64,000 bases of DNA, from NCBI GenBank assembly GCA_025449845.1, contig JANWIP010000031.1, forward strand, positions 62,001-126,000, given 5' to 3'. Source of the stretch: Solirubrobacteraceae bacterium (GTDB lineage: Bacteria > Actinomycetota > Thermoleophilia > Solirubrobacterales > Solirubrobacteraceae). Within the stretch, counting starts at the first letter, position 1; the number at the start of each line of letters is the position of its first letter. Under the pieces are notes generated by a model. That model had not been told where the DNA came from. It worked only from the letters and a program-made list of their open reading frames with translations, and did no database searches. Made by a program: the position numbers and the translations under genes. Below, piece after piece: positions 10,094-18,239 of the stretch.

Positions 10094-11154
10094 CGGCCAC
10101 AGCCATGCCCTCTCGCAACACTCGGGCCGGGGCCAGGAGCCCCGGCCAGCCCGGCCGTATCGCCAACACACGCCCCGGGCGCACAGTGAAAGCGCCCCCC
10201 ACACGCCCCGGCGCGGAGATCGCGACACCCAGCCGCGTCTCAGACATCCAGCGCCAGCGCATCCTCACCGGCATGATCGACGTCGCCGCCGAACGCGGCG
10301 CCGCCACGGTCACCGTCGCGCACATCGTCGCGCGCTCCGGCGTCTCGCGCCGCACGTTCTACGAACTGTTCTCAGACCGCGAGCAGTGCCTGCTCGCCGC
10401 GCTGGACCAAACCCTCACACACGCCACCGCGGCAGTGCTACCCGCATACAACACCACCGGCCACTGGCAGGAACGGATCCGCGCGGCCCTGACCGCACTC
10501 CTCCAGTTCTTCGATGAAGAGCCCGCGATGGCGCGCCTCTGCGTCGTGGAGTCACTCAGCGCGGGACCACAAGCACTGGAACGCCGCACCCACATCGTGC
10601 ACACCCTGATCCGCGCGATCGACGAGGGCCGCCGAGAAACAAAGACCGGCAAAGAACCCCCGCCGCTCGCCGCCGAGGCGATCGTCGGCGCGGTCCTCGC
10701 CGTCATCCACACACGCCTCACAGCAAACGACAGCGAACCCCTGTCCAGCCTCCTGCCAGAGCTCATGGCCACGATTGTGCTGCCCTACCTCGGGCAGCCG
10801 GCAGCCGAGAAAGAACTCCACAGACCGGCCCCCCAACTCAAAACAACAACCCGCGCCCGCAAGGATCCACTCGACGGACTCGACATGCGCCTCACCTACC
10901 GCACCGTACGAGTCCTCATCGCCATCGGCCAACACCCCCAAGCCTCAAACCGCGAGGTCGCAACAGTCGCGGGCATCGCCGACCAAGGCCAGATCTCAAA
11001 GCTCCTCACCCGCCTGCAGAGCCTCGGCCTGATTCACAACAAAGGCCAAGGCCCACTCAAAGGCGCACCCAACGCCTGGGCACTCACAGCAAAGGGCGTC
11101 GAAGTCGAGCGCTCGCTGCGGATGGACGTGGATTCGCGGCAAAGCAGTGGCTAG
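10090..11154 (+). CDS. TetR-family regulator with extra C-terminal winged helix
   Basis: 354 residues from the ATG at 10090, overlapping the preceding stop (ATGA). A disordered basic N-terminus (1-50) precedes a standard TetR DNA-binding domain (about 52-100: RILTGMIDVAAERGAATVT, SGVSRRTFYELFSDREQCLL). A helical ligand/dimer domain follows. Residues about 258-340 then form what reads as a MarR-like winged helix: VLIAIGQHPQASNREVATVA, a QISKLLTRLQSLGLI recognition helix, and a wing ending AWALTAKG. TetR proteins are usually about 200 residues with one DNA-binding domain. As the last gene of the operon it probably controls the two surface proteins; the inducer is unknown. Confidence 0.8.
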   Translation: MTATAMPSRNTRAGARSPGQPGRIANTRPGRTVKAPPTRPGAEIATPSRVSDIQRQRILTGMIDVAAERGAATVTVAHIVARSGVSRRTFYELFSDREQCLLAALDQTLTHATAAVLPAYNTTGHWQERIRAALTALLQFFDEEPAMARLCVVESLSAGPQALERRTHIVHTLIRAIDEGRRETKTGKEPPPLAAEAIVGAVLAVIHTRLTANDSEPLSSLLPELMATIVLPYLGQPAAEKELHRPAPQLKTTTRARKDPLDGLDMRLTYRTVRVLIAIGQHPQASNREVATVAGIADQGQISKLLTRLQSLGLIHNKGQGPLKGAPNAWALTAKGVEVERSLRMDVDSRQSSG

Positions 11155-11166
11155 CATCGCCAGGGG

Positions 11167-11772
11167 ATGCCCCGCACCGCCACGGCCCGTCTGTTCCTCG
11201 CCATCGATCCCCCCGCACGCACGCGCGAGCAGCTTGCCGCTTGGGCGCGTGGCGCGCTCGGCCCGGGGCGGGGGAGGGGCGCCACCCGACCTCTGCGCCT
11301 GCTGCACCCCGATCTGCTGCATCTGACGATCTGTTTCCTGGGCGCCCGGCCGGTGGCGGACGTCGAGCGGATCGCCCCCGTGCTCGATGAGTTCGCCACG
11401 TCCGTTGGCGAGCTTACTGTCGGCGCGCCGCTGTGGCTGCCCCCGCGCCGCCCGCGCACCCTTGCGGTGGAGCTGCACGACCCGTCGGGCGATCTCGCGC
11501 GGCTGCACGAAGTGCTCAGCGCGGCGATCGCCGACGCCACCGGATGGGTGCCCGAGGCCGGCACAGACGGCAGCAGAGCACGCGTCAAGCGCTTGCGCCC
11601 CCACATCACGCTCGCCCGCATGCGCAATGGAGCGGCGGGGCGCGATCGAGAGCTGCCACCCACACCCGCACTGGCCTTCACGCCGACAGACCTGGTCCTC
11701 TATCGCTCCTGGCTGGACCCCGAGGGAGCTGCCTATGAGCCCCTGGTGAGTGTCGCCCTCGTGCCCGCCTGA
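11167..11772 (+). CDS. thpR: RNA 2',3'-cyclic phosphodiesterase (2'-5' RNA ligase family)
   Basis: 201 residues. The two HxTx motifs of the 2H phosphoesterase superfamily are present (HLTICFLG near residue 55 and HITLARM near 144), together with the family N-terminus RLFLAIDPP. Members hydrolyse 2',3'-cyclic phosphate ends of RNA, and some show 2'-5' ligase activity in vitro. It starts 12 bp after the TetR-type regulator, behind AGGGG, and ends three bases before the LexA box of recA. This length matches the family. Confidence 0.88.
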   Translation: MPRTATARLFLAIDPPARTREQLAAWARGALGPGRGRGATRPLRLLHPDLLHLTICFLGARPVADVERIAPVLDEFATSVGELTVGAPLWLPPRRPRTLAVELHDPSGDLARLHEVLSAAIADATGWVPEAGTDGSRARVKRLRPHITLARMRNGAAGRDRELPPTPALAFTPTDLVLYRSWLDPEGAAYEPLVSVALVPA

Positions 11773-11774
11773 TA

Positions 11775-11788
11775 CGAACACCTGTTCC
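11775..11788 (+). promoter_or_regulatory. LexA (SOS) box upstream of recA
   Basis: CGAACACCTGTTCC contains the GAAC-N4-GTTC dyad that actinobacterial and Gram-positive LexA proteins bind. It lies 117 bp before the recA start, so recA should be damage-inducible here. The lexA gene itself is not in the window. Confidence 0.8.
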
Positions 11789-11904
11789 GTCCGGAGCCGT
11801 CTCTACTCTGCCTGACTCAATCCGATTGAGAGGGCTGTGCAGTCTCGGCCAAGGGCCGACAAGCCGAGCCCCTCTTCATTCCAGTCCCAGGAGGAGAGAA
11901 GCCC

Positions 11905-13008
11905 ATGCCCGTGACCGAACAGGAGAAGGCCGCTAAAGCGCGCGATGCCGCGCTGCAAGGTGCGCTTACGCAGATCGAGCGCGAGTTCGGCAAGGGCAGC
12001 GTCATGCGTATGGGCGACGAGGGCGCACAGGTACGCGTCGACGCGATCCCCACAGGCGCGCTGTCGCTCGACCTGGCACTCGGCATCGGCGGTGTGCCCA
12101 AGGGCCGCATCGTGGAGGTCTTCGGCCCGGAGTCCTCGGGTAAGACGACGCTGATCTACCACGTGATCGCCGAGGCGCAGAAGCTTGGGGGAGTGTGCGC
12201 GTTCATCGACGCCGAGCACGCGATGGACCCGCTGTACGCGAAGGAGATCGGGGTGGACATCGACGAGCTGCTGGTCTCCCAGCCCGACTACGGCGAGCAG
12301 GCGCTTGAGATCGCGGACATGCTGGTGCGCTCCGGCGCCGTGGACGTGGTGGCGATTGACTCCGTCGCCGCGCTGACGCCACGCGTGGAGCTCGAGGGAC
12401 AGATGGGCGATCAGACGGTGGGCGCGCAGGCGCGCATGATGTCCCAGGCGATGCGCAAGCTGGCGGGAAACCTCAATCGCACCAGCACGCTCTGCATCCT
12501 CACCAACCAGATCCGCGAAAAGGTCGGCGTGATGTTCGGCTCGCCCGAGACGCAGCCGGGCGGGCGCGCGTTGAAGTTCTACGCCTCCCAGCGCCTTGAC
12601 ATCCGCCGCATCGAGACGCTCAAGGACGGCACCGAGGCGGTCGGCAATCGCGTGCGCGTGAAGGTCGTCAAGAACAAGGTCGCCGCGCCCTTCCGCCAGG
12701 CTGAATTCGACATCGAGTTCGGGCGGGGCATCTCCACCGCGGGCTGCCTGGTCGACCTCGGCCTGGAGCACAACATCATCTCCAAGTCCGGCTCCTTCTT
12801 CTCCTATGGCGAGCAGCGCCTCGGACAGGGCAGGGGCGCGGCCAAGACCTACCTCAACGAGAACCCCTCGGTCGCCACGGAGATCGAAGGAAAGATCTAC
12901 TCGGCGCTCGGCATCGGCAAGGACAAGGTCACGCCGCTCGCCGGCAAGGCCATCGTTCCGCCAAGCGAGGATGTTGTCGAGCCGCCCAAGGTTCAGCAGG
13001 CTGCCTGA
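11905..13008 (+). CDS. recA: RecA recombinase
   Basis: 367 residues, start supported by AGGAGG nine bases upstream. It carries the Walker [10 protein letters not shown], the [13 protein letters not shown] segment, the [13 protein letters not shown] Walker B strand, the L2-region [16 protein letters not shown] and the C-terminal domain. It forms filaments on single-stranded DNA, drives strand exchange and triggers LexA self-cleavage. A consensus LexA box precedes it. No recX follows; the next gene is miaB, after a 10-bp inverted repeat. Confidence 0.98.
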   Translation: MPVTEQEKAAKARDAALQGALTQIEREFGKGSVMRMGDEGAQVRVDAIPTGALSLDLALGIGGVPKGRIVEVFGPESSGKTTLIYHVIAEAQKLGGVCAFIDAEHAMDPLYAKEIGVDIDELLVSQPDYGEQALEIADMLVRSGAVDVVAIDSVAALTPRVELEGQMGDQTVGAQARMMSQAMRKLAGNLNRTSTLCILTNQIREKVGVMFGSPETQPGGRALKFYASQRLDIRRIETLKDGTEAVGNRVRVKVVKNKVAAPFRQAEFDIEFGRGISTAGCLVDLGLEHNIISKSGSFFSYGEQRLGQGRGAAKTYLNENPSVATEIEGKIYSALGIGKDKVTPLAGKAIVPPSEDVVEPPKVQQAA

Positions 13009-13026
13009 GCACGCCTGCCAGCTGGG

Positions 13027-13072
13027 CTCCCTCCGCATCTGAGCTCGTTTCTTGTCTTGGGGGCGGAGGGAG
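13027..13072 (+). other. 10-bp inverted repeat between recA and miaB
   Basis: CTCCCTCCGC (13027-13036) pairs exactly with GCGGAGGGAG (13063-13072) across a 26-nt loop. It could be a recA terminator or attenuator. The right arm contains the only GGAGG near miaB, so pairing would also hide that ribosome-binding site. Confidence 0.6.
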
Positions 13073-13086
13073 ATATCTTTGGTGAG

Positions 13087-14415
13087 GTGAAGCGCTACCA
13101 CCTCACCACCTTCGGGTGCCAGATGAACGAGCACGACTCCGAGCGCATGAAGGGCATGCTCGAGTCATTGGGCTACACGGAGGCGCCGGAGCGCGCCGAG
13201 GCCGACCTGATCCTGTTCAACACCTGCTCGATCCGCGAGTCCGCGGACAGCCGCTTCATCGCCCATCTCGGCGAGGCCAAGCGGCTGAAGCGCGAACAGC
13301 CAGGACGTGTGGTCGGAGTGGGAGGCTGCTGGGCACAGTCCGTCAAGGAGGAGGTGTTCGCGCGCTTTCCCTTTGTCGATGTCGCCTTCGGCCCCGGCCA
13401 GGTGCACAAGCTCGCGGAGTTCCTCACGAGTGACTCACTCACCGCCCAGGGCTACTTCGAGTTCGAGGGCTTCACCGGGCACCTGCCGGCGCGCCGCACG
13501 CGCCCCTTCCAGGGCTGGCTGCAGATCTCGGTCGGCTGCAACTGCGCCTGCTCCTACTGCATCGTCCCCTCAACGCGCGGGCGCGAGGTCAGCCGGCCCT
13601 TGGCCGAGCTGGTGGCGGAGGTGGAGGCGATGTCCGCGGACGGCGTGCGCGAGGTCACGCTGCTCGGGCAGAACGTCAACTCCTACGGGCGCGATCTACG
13701 AATCGATGGCCGCCCCGCCAGCTTCTCCGAGCTGCTGCAAGCGGTCGACGCGATCGAGGGGATCGAGCGCATCCGCTACACGAGCCCGCACCCCAAGGAC
13801 ATGCGCGAGGACGTCGTCCGCGCCCACGCCGAGCTGCGCAGCCTGTGCGAGCACATCCACCTGCCTTTACAGTCGGGTTCTAGCCGCATCCTCAAGGCGA
13901 TGCGCCGCACCTATGACCGTCAGCGCTACCTCGACCGCGTGGCCTTGATCCGCGAGCACGTGCCCGACGTCGCCTTGACCACGGACATCATCGTGGGCTT
14001 CCCCGGTGAGAGCGAGGAGGACTTCGCCGAGACCCTAGAAGTGGTCGAGGAGGTCCGCTACGACAGCGCCTTCACGTTCATCTTCTCGCCTCGCAGGGGC
14101 ACCTCGGCCGCCGAGCTGACCGAGGGCCTGGTGCCGCATCCCGTCAAGGTGCAGCGCATGGAGCGCCTGCTTGAGGCCGTCCAGCGTCACGCCCGCGAGC
14201 GCGCCCAGCGCTTCGTTGGGCGCACGATGGAGGTCCTTGTCGAGGGCCCCTCGCGTACCGATCCCGAGCGGATGCGCGGGCGCACCCGCCACAACAAGGT
14301 CGTCAACTTCTCCGGCCTGGCCACACCGGGCGAGCTGACTCAGGTGCGCATCGACGGCGCATCCAGCCAGACGCTGTCAGGCGAAGAGAGCCTTCTGGCG
14401 CGCGTCGCGGGCTGA
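13087..14415 (+). CDS. miaB: tRNA-2-methylthio-N6-dimethylallyladenosine synthase
   Basis: 442 residues from the GTG at 13087, giving MKRYHLTTFGCQMNEHDSE, the usual family start. A TTG at 13057 in the same frame would add ten unconserved residues; ribosome-binding spacing does not decide between them. The N-terminal cluster cysteines are in TFGCQMN, NTCSIRES and GGCWAQ. The radical-SAM CxxxCxxC lies in GCNCACSYCIVPSTRG, and a C-terminal TRAM domain ends the protein. It methylthiolates i6A37 of tRNAs reading UNN codons. MiaA, which makes its substrate, is encoded at 15268. Confidence 0.95.
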   Translation: MKRYHLTTFGCQMNEHDSERMKGMLESLGYTEAPERAEADLILFNTCSIRESADSRFIAHLGEAKRLKREQPGRVVGVGGCWAQSVKEEVFARFPFVDVAFGPGQVHKLAEFLTSDSLTAQGYFEFEGFTGHLPARRTRPFQGWLQISVGCNCACSYCIVPSTRGREVSRPLAELVAEVEAMSADGVREVTLLGQNVNSYGRDLRIDGRPASFSELLQAVDAIEGIERIRYTSPHPKDMREDVVRAHAELRSLCEHIHLPLQSGSSRILKAMRRTYDRQRYLDRVALIREHVPDVALTTDIIVGFPGESEEDFAETLEVVEEVRYDSAFTFIFSPRRGTSAAELTEGLVPHPVKVQRMERLLEAVQRHARERAQRFVGRTMEVLVEGPSRTDPERMRGRTRHNKVVNFSGLATPGELTQVRIDGASSQTLSGEESLLARVAG

Positions 14416-14455
14416 GTAATCCAGGCGAAGCGGTTGCGGAAGGTTCAGCGCAAGC

Positions 14456-15247
14456 TCAGCGCTTGCCGCTCTGACCCGTGGCGAAGTCGGAGGCGATCTT
14501 CTCGCCACCGGCTCGACGGGTGAAAGCGGCAGCCATCTCTGGTGCGACGCCCCCAAAGATGGCACCGGCGCGCAAGGCGAACGGCGCGACATCGACCTCG
14601 CCGCGGTTGCGCTCGATCGCGCTCACGACAGCCTTGGCCACATCCTCAGGTGAGCGCGTGCCAACGCCAGTGGGAAGCTTGGCGCCCGAATCGGCGAACA
14701 TGCCAGCGTCGCGGATGAAGCCAGGGCAGACGGTGGAGACACCCACACCGTGATCGCGTAGCTCCGGACGCAAGGCAGCGGCGAAGCCGCGCAGGCCGTA
14801 CTTAGTGGCGTTGTACATGGAAGCCCCGGGCGTGGCGGACTTGCCGGCCAGTGAGCTCATGAACAGCAGGTGTCCACTGCGGCGCTCTACCATCGCCGGG
14901 ATGAGAGCGTGCGCGAGAACGATCGGAGCGCGCAGGTTGACATCCAGCGCGCGGTCGATCTCCTCGATGGTGAAGCTGTCGAGCTTGCCCGAGCCGGGCA
15001 GCGCGGCGTTGGCCACGAGGATGTCGATCTGACCGGCCTCTCGCAAGAGGCGATCGACCTCGGCGGCGACGCTCAGATCGACGGCCAGCGTTCTTGCCCC
15101 AAGCTCGGCGGCCAACGGCTCCAGCACATCCGTCCGGCGGCCGGTGAGAATCAGCTCGGCGCCGCGCAGCTTCAGCGCGCGCGCGATGGCCTGGCCAATA
15201 CCTCCCGTGGCACCCGTGAGCAGCACCGTCGACCCTGAGATCCGCAT
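14456..15247 (-). CDS. Short-chain dehydrogenase/reductase
   Basis: 263 residues. It has the NAD(P)-binding TGATGGIGQAIA, the NAALPGSG motif, a Ser in the MSSLAGKS strand, and the YNATK catalytic pair. The basic TGRR after strand 2 suggests NADP preference. The substrate cannot be read from sequence. It is inserted on the minus strand between miaB and miaA, convergent with miaB (40 bp) and divergent from miaA (20 bp), so it interrupts the usual miaB-miaA neighbourhood. Confidence 0.88.
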   Translation of the reverse strand: MRISGSTVLLTGATGGIGQAIARALKLRGAELILTGRRTDVLEPLAAELGARTLAVDLSVAAEVDRLLREAGQIDILVANAALPGSGKLDSFTIEEIDRALDVNLRAPIVLAHALIPAMVERRSGHLLFMSSLAGKSATPGASMYNATKYGLRGFAAALRPELRDHGVGVSTVCPGFIRDAGMFADSGAKLPTGVGTRSPEDVAKAVVSAIERNRGEVDVAPFALRAGAIFGGVAPEMAAAFTRRAGGEKIASDFATGQSGKR

Positions 15248-15267
15248 CTGTCTGCAAGCCTACGGCA

Positions 15268-16185
15268 ATGATGGTCATTGCGCTGTTCGGACCAACCGGG
15301 GTGGGCAAGACAGCCGTGGCGGTGGCGCTCGCCGCGCAACTGCGGGCCGGCGGGGAGCAGCCGGTGGCCGTGTCCGCGGACGCGCTGCAGGTGTATATCG
15401 GCCTGGAGAAGCTGACCGGCGTCGCCTCACCTGGCGAGCGCGCCCAGTTGGAGCATCGGCTTGTTTCCTTCCTGCCGCCTGACGCAGCCTTCAGCGCCGG
15501 CCAGTACGCCGAGCTGGCGCATGCTGAGATCGATGAGCTGCTCAAACAGGGACGACAGCCGATCGTGGTAGGGGGAACCGGCTTGTATTTGCGCGCGGCG
15601 CTGAGCGAGCTGGACCTGCGTCCGCCGCCACCGGAGGGGGTGCGCGAACGGCTGGTGAGCGAACTGGAACGCGATGGCGCGCCGGCGCTGCACGCACGGC
15701 TGGCGCAGCGCGCCGCGTGGGCGGCGCAGGAGATCGACCCCAATGATCGCCAGCGCGTCATCCGTGCGCTGGAGCTGCTCGAGCAGGGCGAGCTGGAGCC
15801 GCCGGAGGGCCCCTCGCAGCTGTGGACCGACGATGTCCGCCAGCCCACTCTGCTGGTGGGTTTGACGATGGAGCGGGAGGAGCTGTATGCGCGGATCGAC
15901 GCGCGCGTGGACGCGATGGTGGCCGCAGGGGTGCGCGAGGAGGTACAGCGCGCACACGCGGCGGGGGCGAGTGGCACGGCGCGCAAAGCGCTGGGCTTCG
16001 AGGAGCTGTTGGCAGGCGACGTCGAGGGCATGAAGCGGCGCACGCGCAACTATGCGCGGCGGCAGCTGACGTGGATGCGCAAGCTTTCAGGCGTGCACAC
16101 GATCGATGTCACACACCGCGCCGCGGAGGATGTCGCACAGGAGATCGCCGCTTTGGCCGGAGCGCCTAGACTGCGCGGCCAATGA
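15268..16185 (+). CDS. miaA: tRNA dimethylallyltransferase
   Basis: 305 residues; two adjacent ATGs (15268, 15271) could serve as start. The P-loop is GPTGVGKT, the DALQVYIGL segment stands where most members have DSMQVY, and IVVGGTGLYLRA and the C-terminal RNYARRQLTWMRK tRNA-binding helix are typical. It transfers dimethylallyl to A37 of UNN-reading tRNAs, the first step before MiaB. The dapF-like gene begins on its stop (ATGA overlap), so these genes are likely one transcript. Confidence 0.95.
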   Translation: MMVIALFGPTGVGKTAVAVALAAQLRAGGEQPVAVSADALQVYIGLEKLTGVASPGERAQLEHRLVSFLPPDAAFSAGQYAELAHAEIDELLKQGRQPIVVGGTGLYLRAALSELDLRPPPPEGVRERLVSELERDGAPALHARLAQRAAWAAQEIDPNDRQRVIRALELLEQGELEPPEGPSQLWTDDVRQPTLLVGLTMEREELYARIDARVDAMVAAGVREEVQRAHAAGASGTARKALGFEELLAGDVEGMKRRTRNYARRQLTWMRKLSGVHTIDVTHRAAEDVAQEIAALAGAPRLRGQ

Positions 16186-17081
16186 GATTTGAGAAGTGGC
16201 AGGCGCTAGGCAACGACTACCTGATCGTCGAGCAGGAGCAGCTGGCGCTCGAATTGACGCCCGCGCGCATCCGGCGACTGTGCGAGGGCCACTTCGGCGT
16301 GTATGCGGATGGGGTGCTGCTGCTCTCGCGCCCTGAGGATCCCCGCTTCGTGGCCCGGCTGCGGATCTACAACCCCGATGGCTCGGAGGCCGAGCTGTCG
16401 GGTAACGGGGCGCGCGAGGCGATCCTCTACCTGCACAGACGGGGCTGGACCAATGAGGATGTCTTCTCGATTCAGACGGCCGCCGGTGAGATCCGCCCGA
16501 CGATCACCGGCCCCGACAGTTGCCGCGTGGACATGGGTCACGCGGCATTGGCGTCCAAGGACTATCCGGGTGGACCCGCCGAGGGCGTGGGGGAGCTGGA
16601 GGCGGACGGAGTGCGGTGGCGCTTTCAGCACGTATCGATCGGCAACCCCCAGTGCGCGATCGCGGTGGCCGGTCTCGCCGAGTTGCAGGCGCTTGACCTG
16701 CCGGCGATCGGTCCGGCAATCGAAGGCCATGAGTTGTTTCCTAACCGCACAAACGTCTCCTGGTATACGGAGACCGAACCGAACCGCATTCGTGCGCGTA
16801 TCTTCGAGCGCGGGGTGGGGGAGACACTGTCCTCAGGGACAGGGGCGACCGGGGCGACCGTGGCCTATCTCTTGCGCGGTGGCGATTACGCGCCCGGGCA
16901 GGGGAGCAACGGCGCCGAGCCAACCAGTCCAAGTCACGACGTGACGGTTGCACTGGACGGCGGCGAACTTGAGGTCGAGGTGGGGGAGGGACTGCACATA
17001 AACCTGTCTGGCTGGGCGGTGCCTGTGTTCACGGGCGCGCTCAGCGAGCACTTTCTGAAGGAGCTGCATGAAACCGAGTGA
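16182..17081 (+). CDS. dapF: Diaminopimelate epimerase homologue with both catalytic Cys replaced by Ser
   Basis: 299 residues, full length, with the fold signatures FEKWQALGNDY, ADGVLLL, NPDGSEAE, SIGNPQCAI and FERGVGETL. In characterised DapF enzymes two cysteines (Cys73 and Cys217 in Haemophilus) remove and return the alpha proton; they lie in CGNGAR and ACGSGA. Here these read SGNGAR (Ser73) and SSGTGA (Ser218), so both are serine. It overlaps miaA and the dapL-like gene, which would supply LL-DAP. It may be inactive as an epimerase, use another chemistry, or act on another substrate. The family call is secure; the reaction is not. Confidence 0.85.
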   Translation: MRFEKWQALGNDYLIVEQEQLALELTPARIRRLCEGHFGVYADGVLLLSRPEDPRFVARLRIYNPDGSEAELSGNGAREAILYLHRRGWTNEDVFSIQTAAGEIRPTITGPDSCRVDMGHAALASKDYPGGPAEGVGELEADGVRWRFQHVSIGNPQCAIAVAGLAELQALDLPAIGPAIEGHELFPNRTNVSWYTETEPNRIRARIFERGVGETLSSGTGATGATVAYLLRGGDYAPGQGSNGAEPTSPSHDVTVALDGGELEVEVGEGLHINLSGWAVPVFTGALSEHFLKELHETE

Positions 17082-18234
17082 GCGTCTGAGCCGCATACCG
17101 CCGTATCTGTTCGCCGAGCTGGAGCGCAAGATCGCCGCGAAGAAGGCGCAAGGGGTGGATGTGATCAGCCTGGGCATCGGCGATCCCGACCGGCCCACGC
17201 CGGCATTGATCGTGGAGGCGATGCAGGAGGCGGTCACCGAGGCCGAGACACACCGCTACCCATCCAACCGCGGGCGCGCGGACTTCCGCCAGGCGCTGAG
17301 CGACTTCTACGAGCGCCGCTTCGATGTGGACATCGACGCGGAGACCGAGGTGATGCCAGCGATCGGCGCCAAGGAGGCGATCTTCAACCTCAACCTGGCG
17401 TTCCTGGACCCGGGTGATGTGGCGTTGGCTTCCGATCCGGGCTACCCAGTTTACACCGCCGGCCCGCTGCGGGCCGGCGGCGAGCCGGTGGTGATGCCAC
17501 TGGTGCCCGAGCTCGGCTTCATCCCGGATCTCGATGCCATCTCGGAGGAGACGGCAAGGCGGGCGAAGCTGATGTATCTGAGCTACCCCAATAACCCCAC
17601 CGGAGCGGTTGTGCCGGAGGGCTTCTTCGCACGGGTGGTGGCCTTCGCCAAGGCCTACGACATTCTGGTGGTGCACGACAACGCCTACTCAGAGACAACC
17701 TACGACGGCTATCGCGCGCCCTCCTTCCTCGCCACACCGGGGTCCAAGGAGGTGGGAATCGAGGTGTTCTCGCTGTCCAAGGGCTACAACATGACCGGCT
17801 GGCGCTGCGCGGCGGTGCTCGGCAACGCGCAGGCGATCGAGACCTACTGGCGCCTGAAGACCAACATCGACTCGGGGCTGTTCGAGGCGGTGCAGCTGGC
17901 AGGCGTGGCGGCGCTCTCACCCGATGGCGATGCCGAGGTGGCCTCGATGAACGAGCTGTATCGGCGCCGGCGCAATCTGGTGTGTGAGGCATTGGCGAAG
18001 ATCGGCGTGCACATCCCGCCACCGAAGGGCACCATCTACGTGTGGGCACCGATTCCCGCGGGCTTTGAGAGCTCGGTGGCCTACTGCGAGCACGTGCTGG
18101 AGCAGGCCGCCGTGGTGATCTCGCCGGGCAGCGCCTACGGCCCCAGCGGCGAGGGCTGGTTTCGGATCTCTCTGACAACGCCGGATGACAGGCTGGCCGA
18201 AGCAGTGGAGCGTTTGGCCGCGGCTAACCTGTGA
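17068..18234 (+). CDS. dapL: LL-diaminopimelate aminotransferase-like PLP enzyme
   Basis: 388 residues, fold-type I aminotransferase. The start follows AAGGAG inside the end of dapF (14-bp overlap). It contains the N-terminal RIPPYLFAELERK, GIGDPDRPTP, YPNNPTGAV, and SLSKGYNMTGWR with the PLP-binding lysine. DapL converts tetrahydrodipicolinate directly to LL-DAP, bypassing the succinylase or acetylase route. Adjacency to the dapF homologue supports this over other class I/II aminotransferases, which share the same motifs. A substrate assay or close phylogeny would settle it. Confidence 0.75.
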   Translation: MKPSERLSRIPPYLFAELERKIAAKKAQGVDVISLGIGDPDRPTPALIVEAMQEAVTEAETHRYPSNRGRADFRQALSDFYERRFDVDIDAETEVMPAIGAKEAIFNLNLAFLDPGDVALASDPGYPVYTAGPLRAGGEPVVMPLVPELGFIPDLDAISEETARRAKLMYLSYPNNPTGAVVPEGFFARVVAFAKAYDILVVHDNAYSETTYDGYRAPSFLATPGSKEVGIEVFSLSKGYNMTGWRCAAVLGNAQAIETYWRLKTNIDSGLFEAVQLAGVAALSPDGDAEVASMNELYRRRRNLVCEALAKIGVHIPPPKGTIYVWAPIPAGFESSVAYCEHVLEQAAVVISPGSAYGPSGEGWFRISLTTPDDRLAEAVERLAAANL

Positions 18235-18239
18235 GGTAG

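Noticed and set aside
11803-13134. Minus-strand frame of 443 codons opposite recA
   Set aside because: recA is unmistakable; the opposing translation shows no family features.
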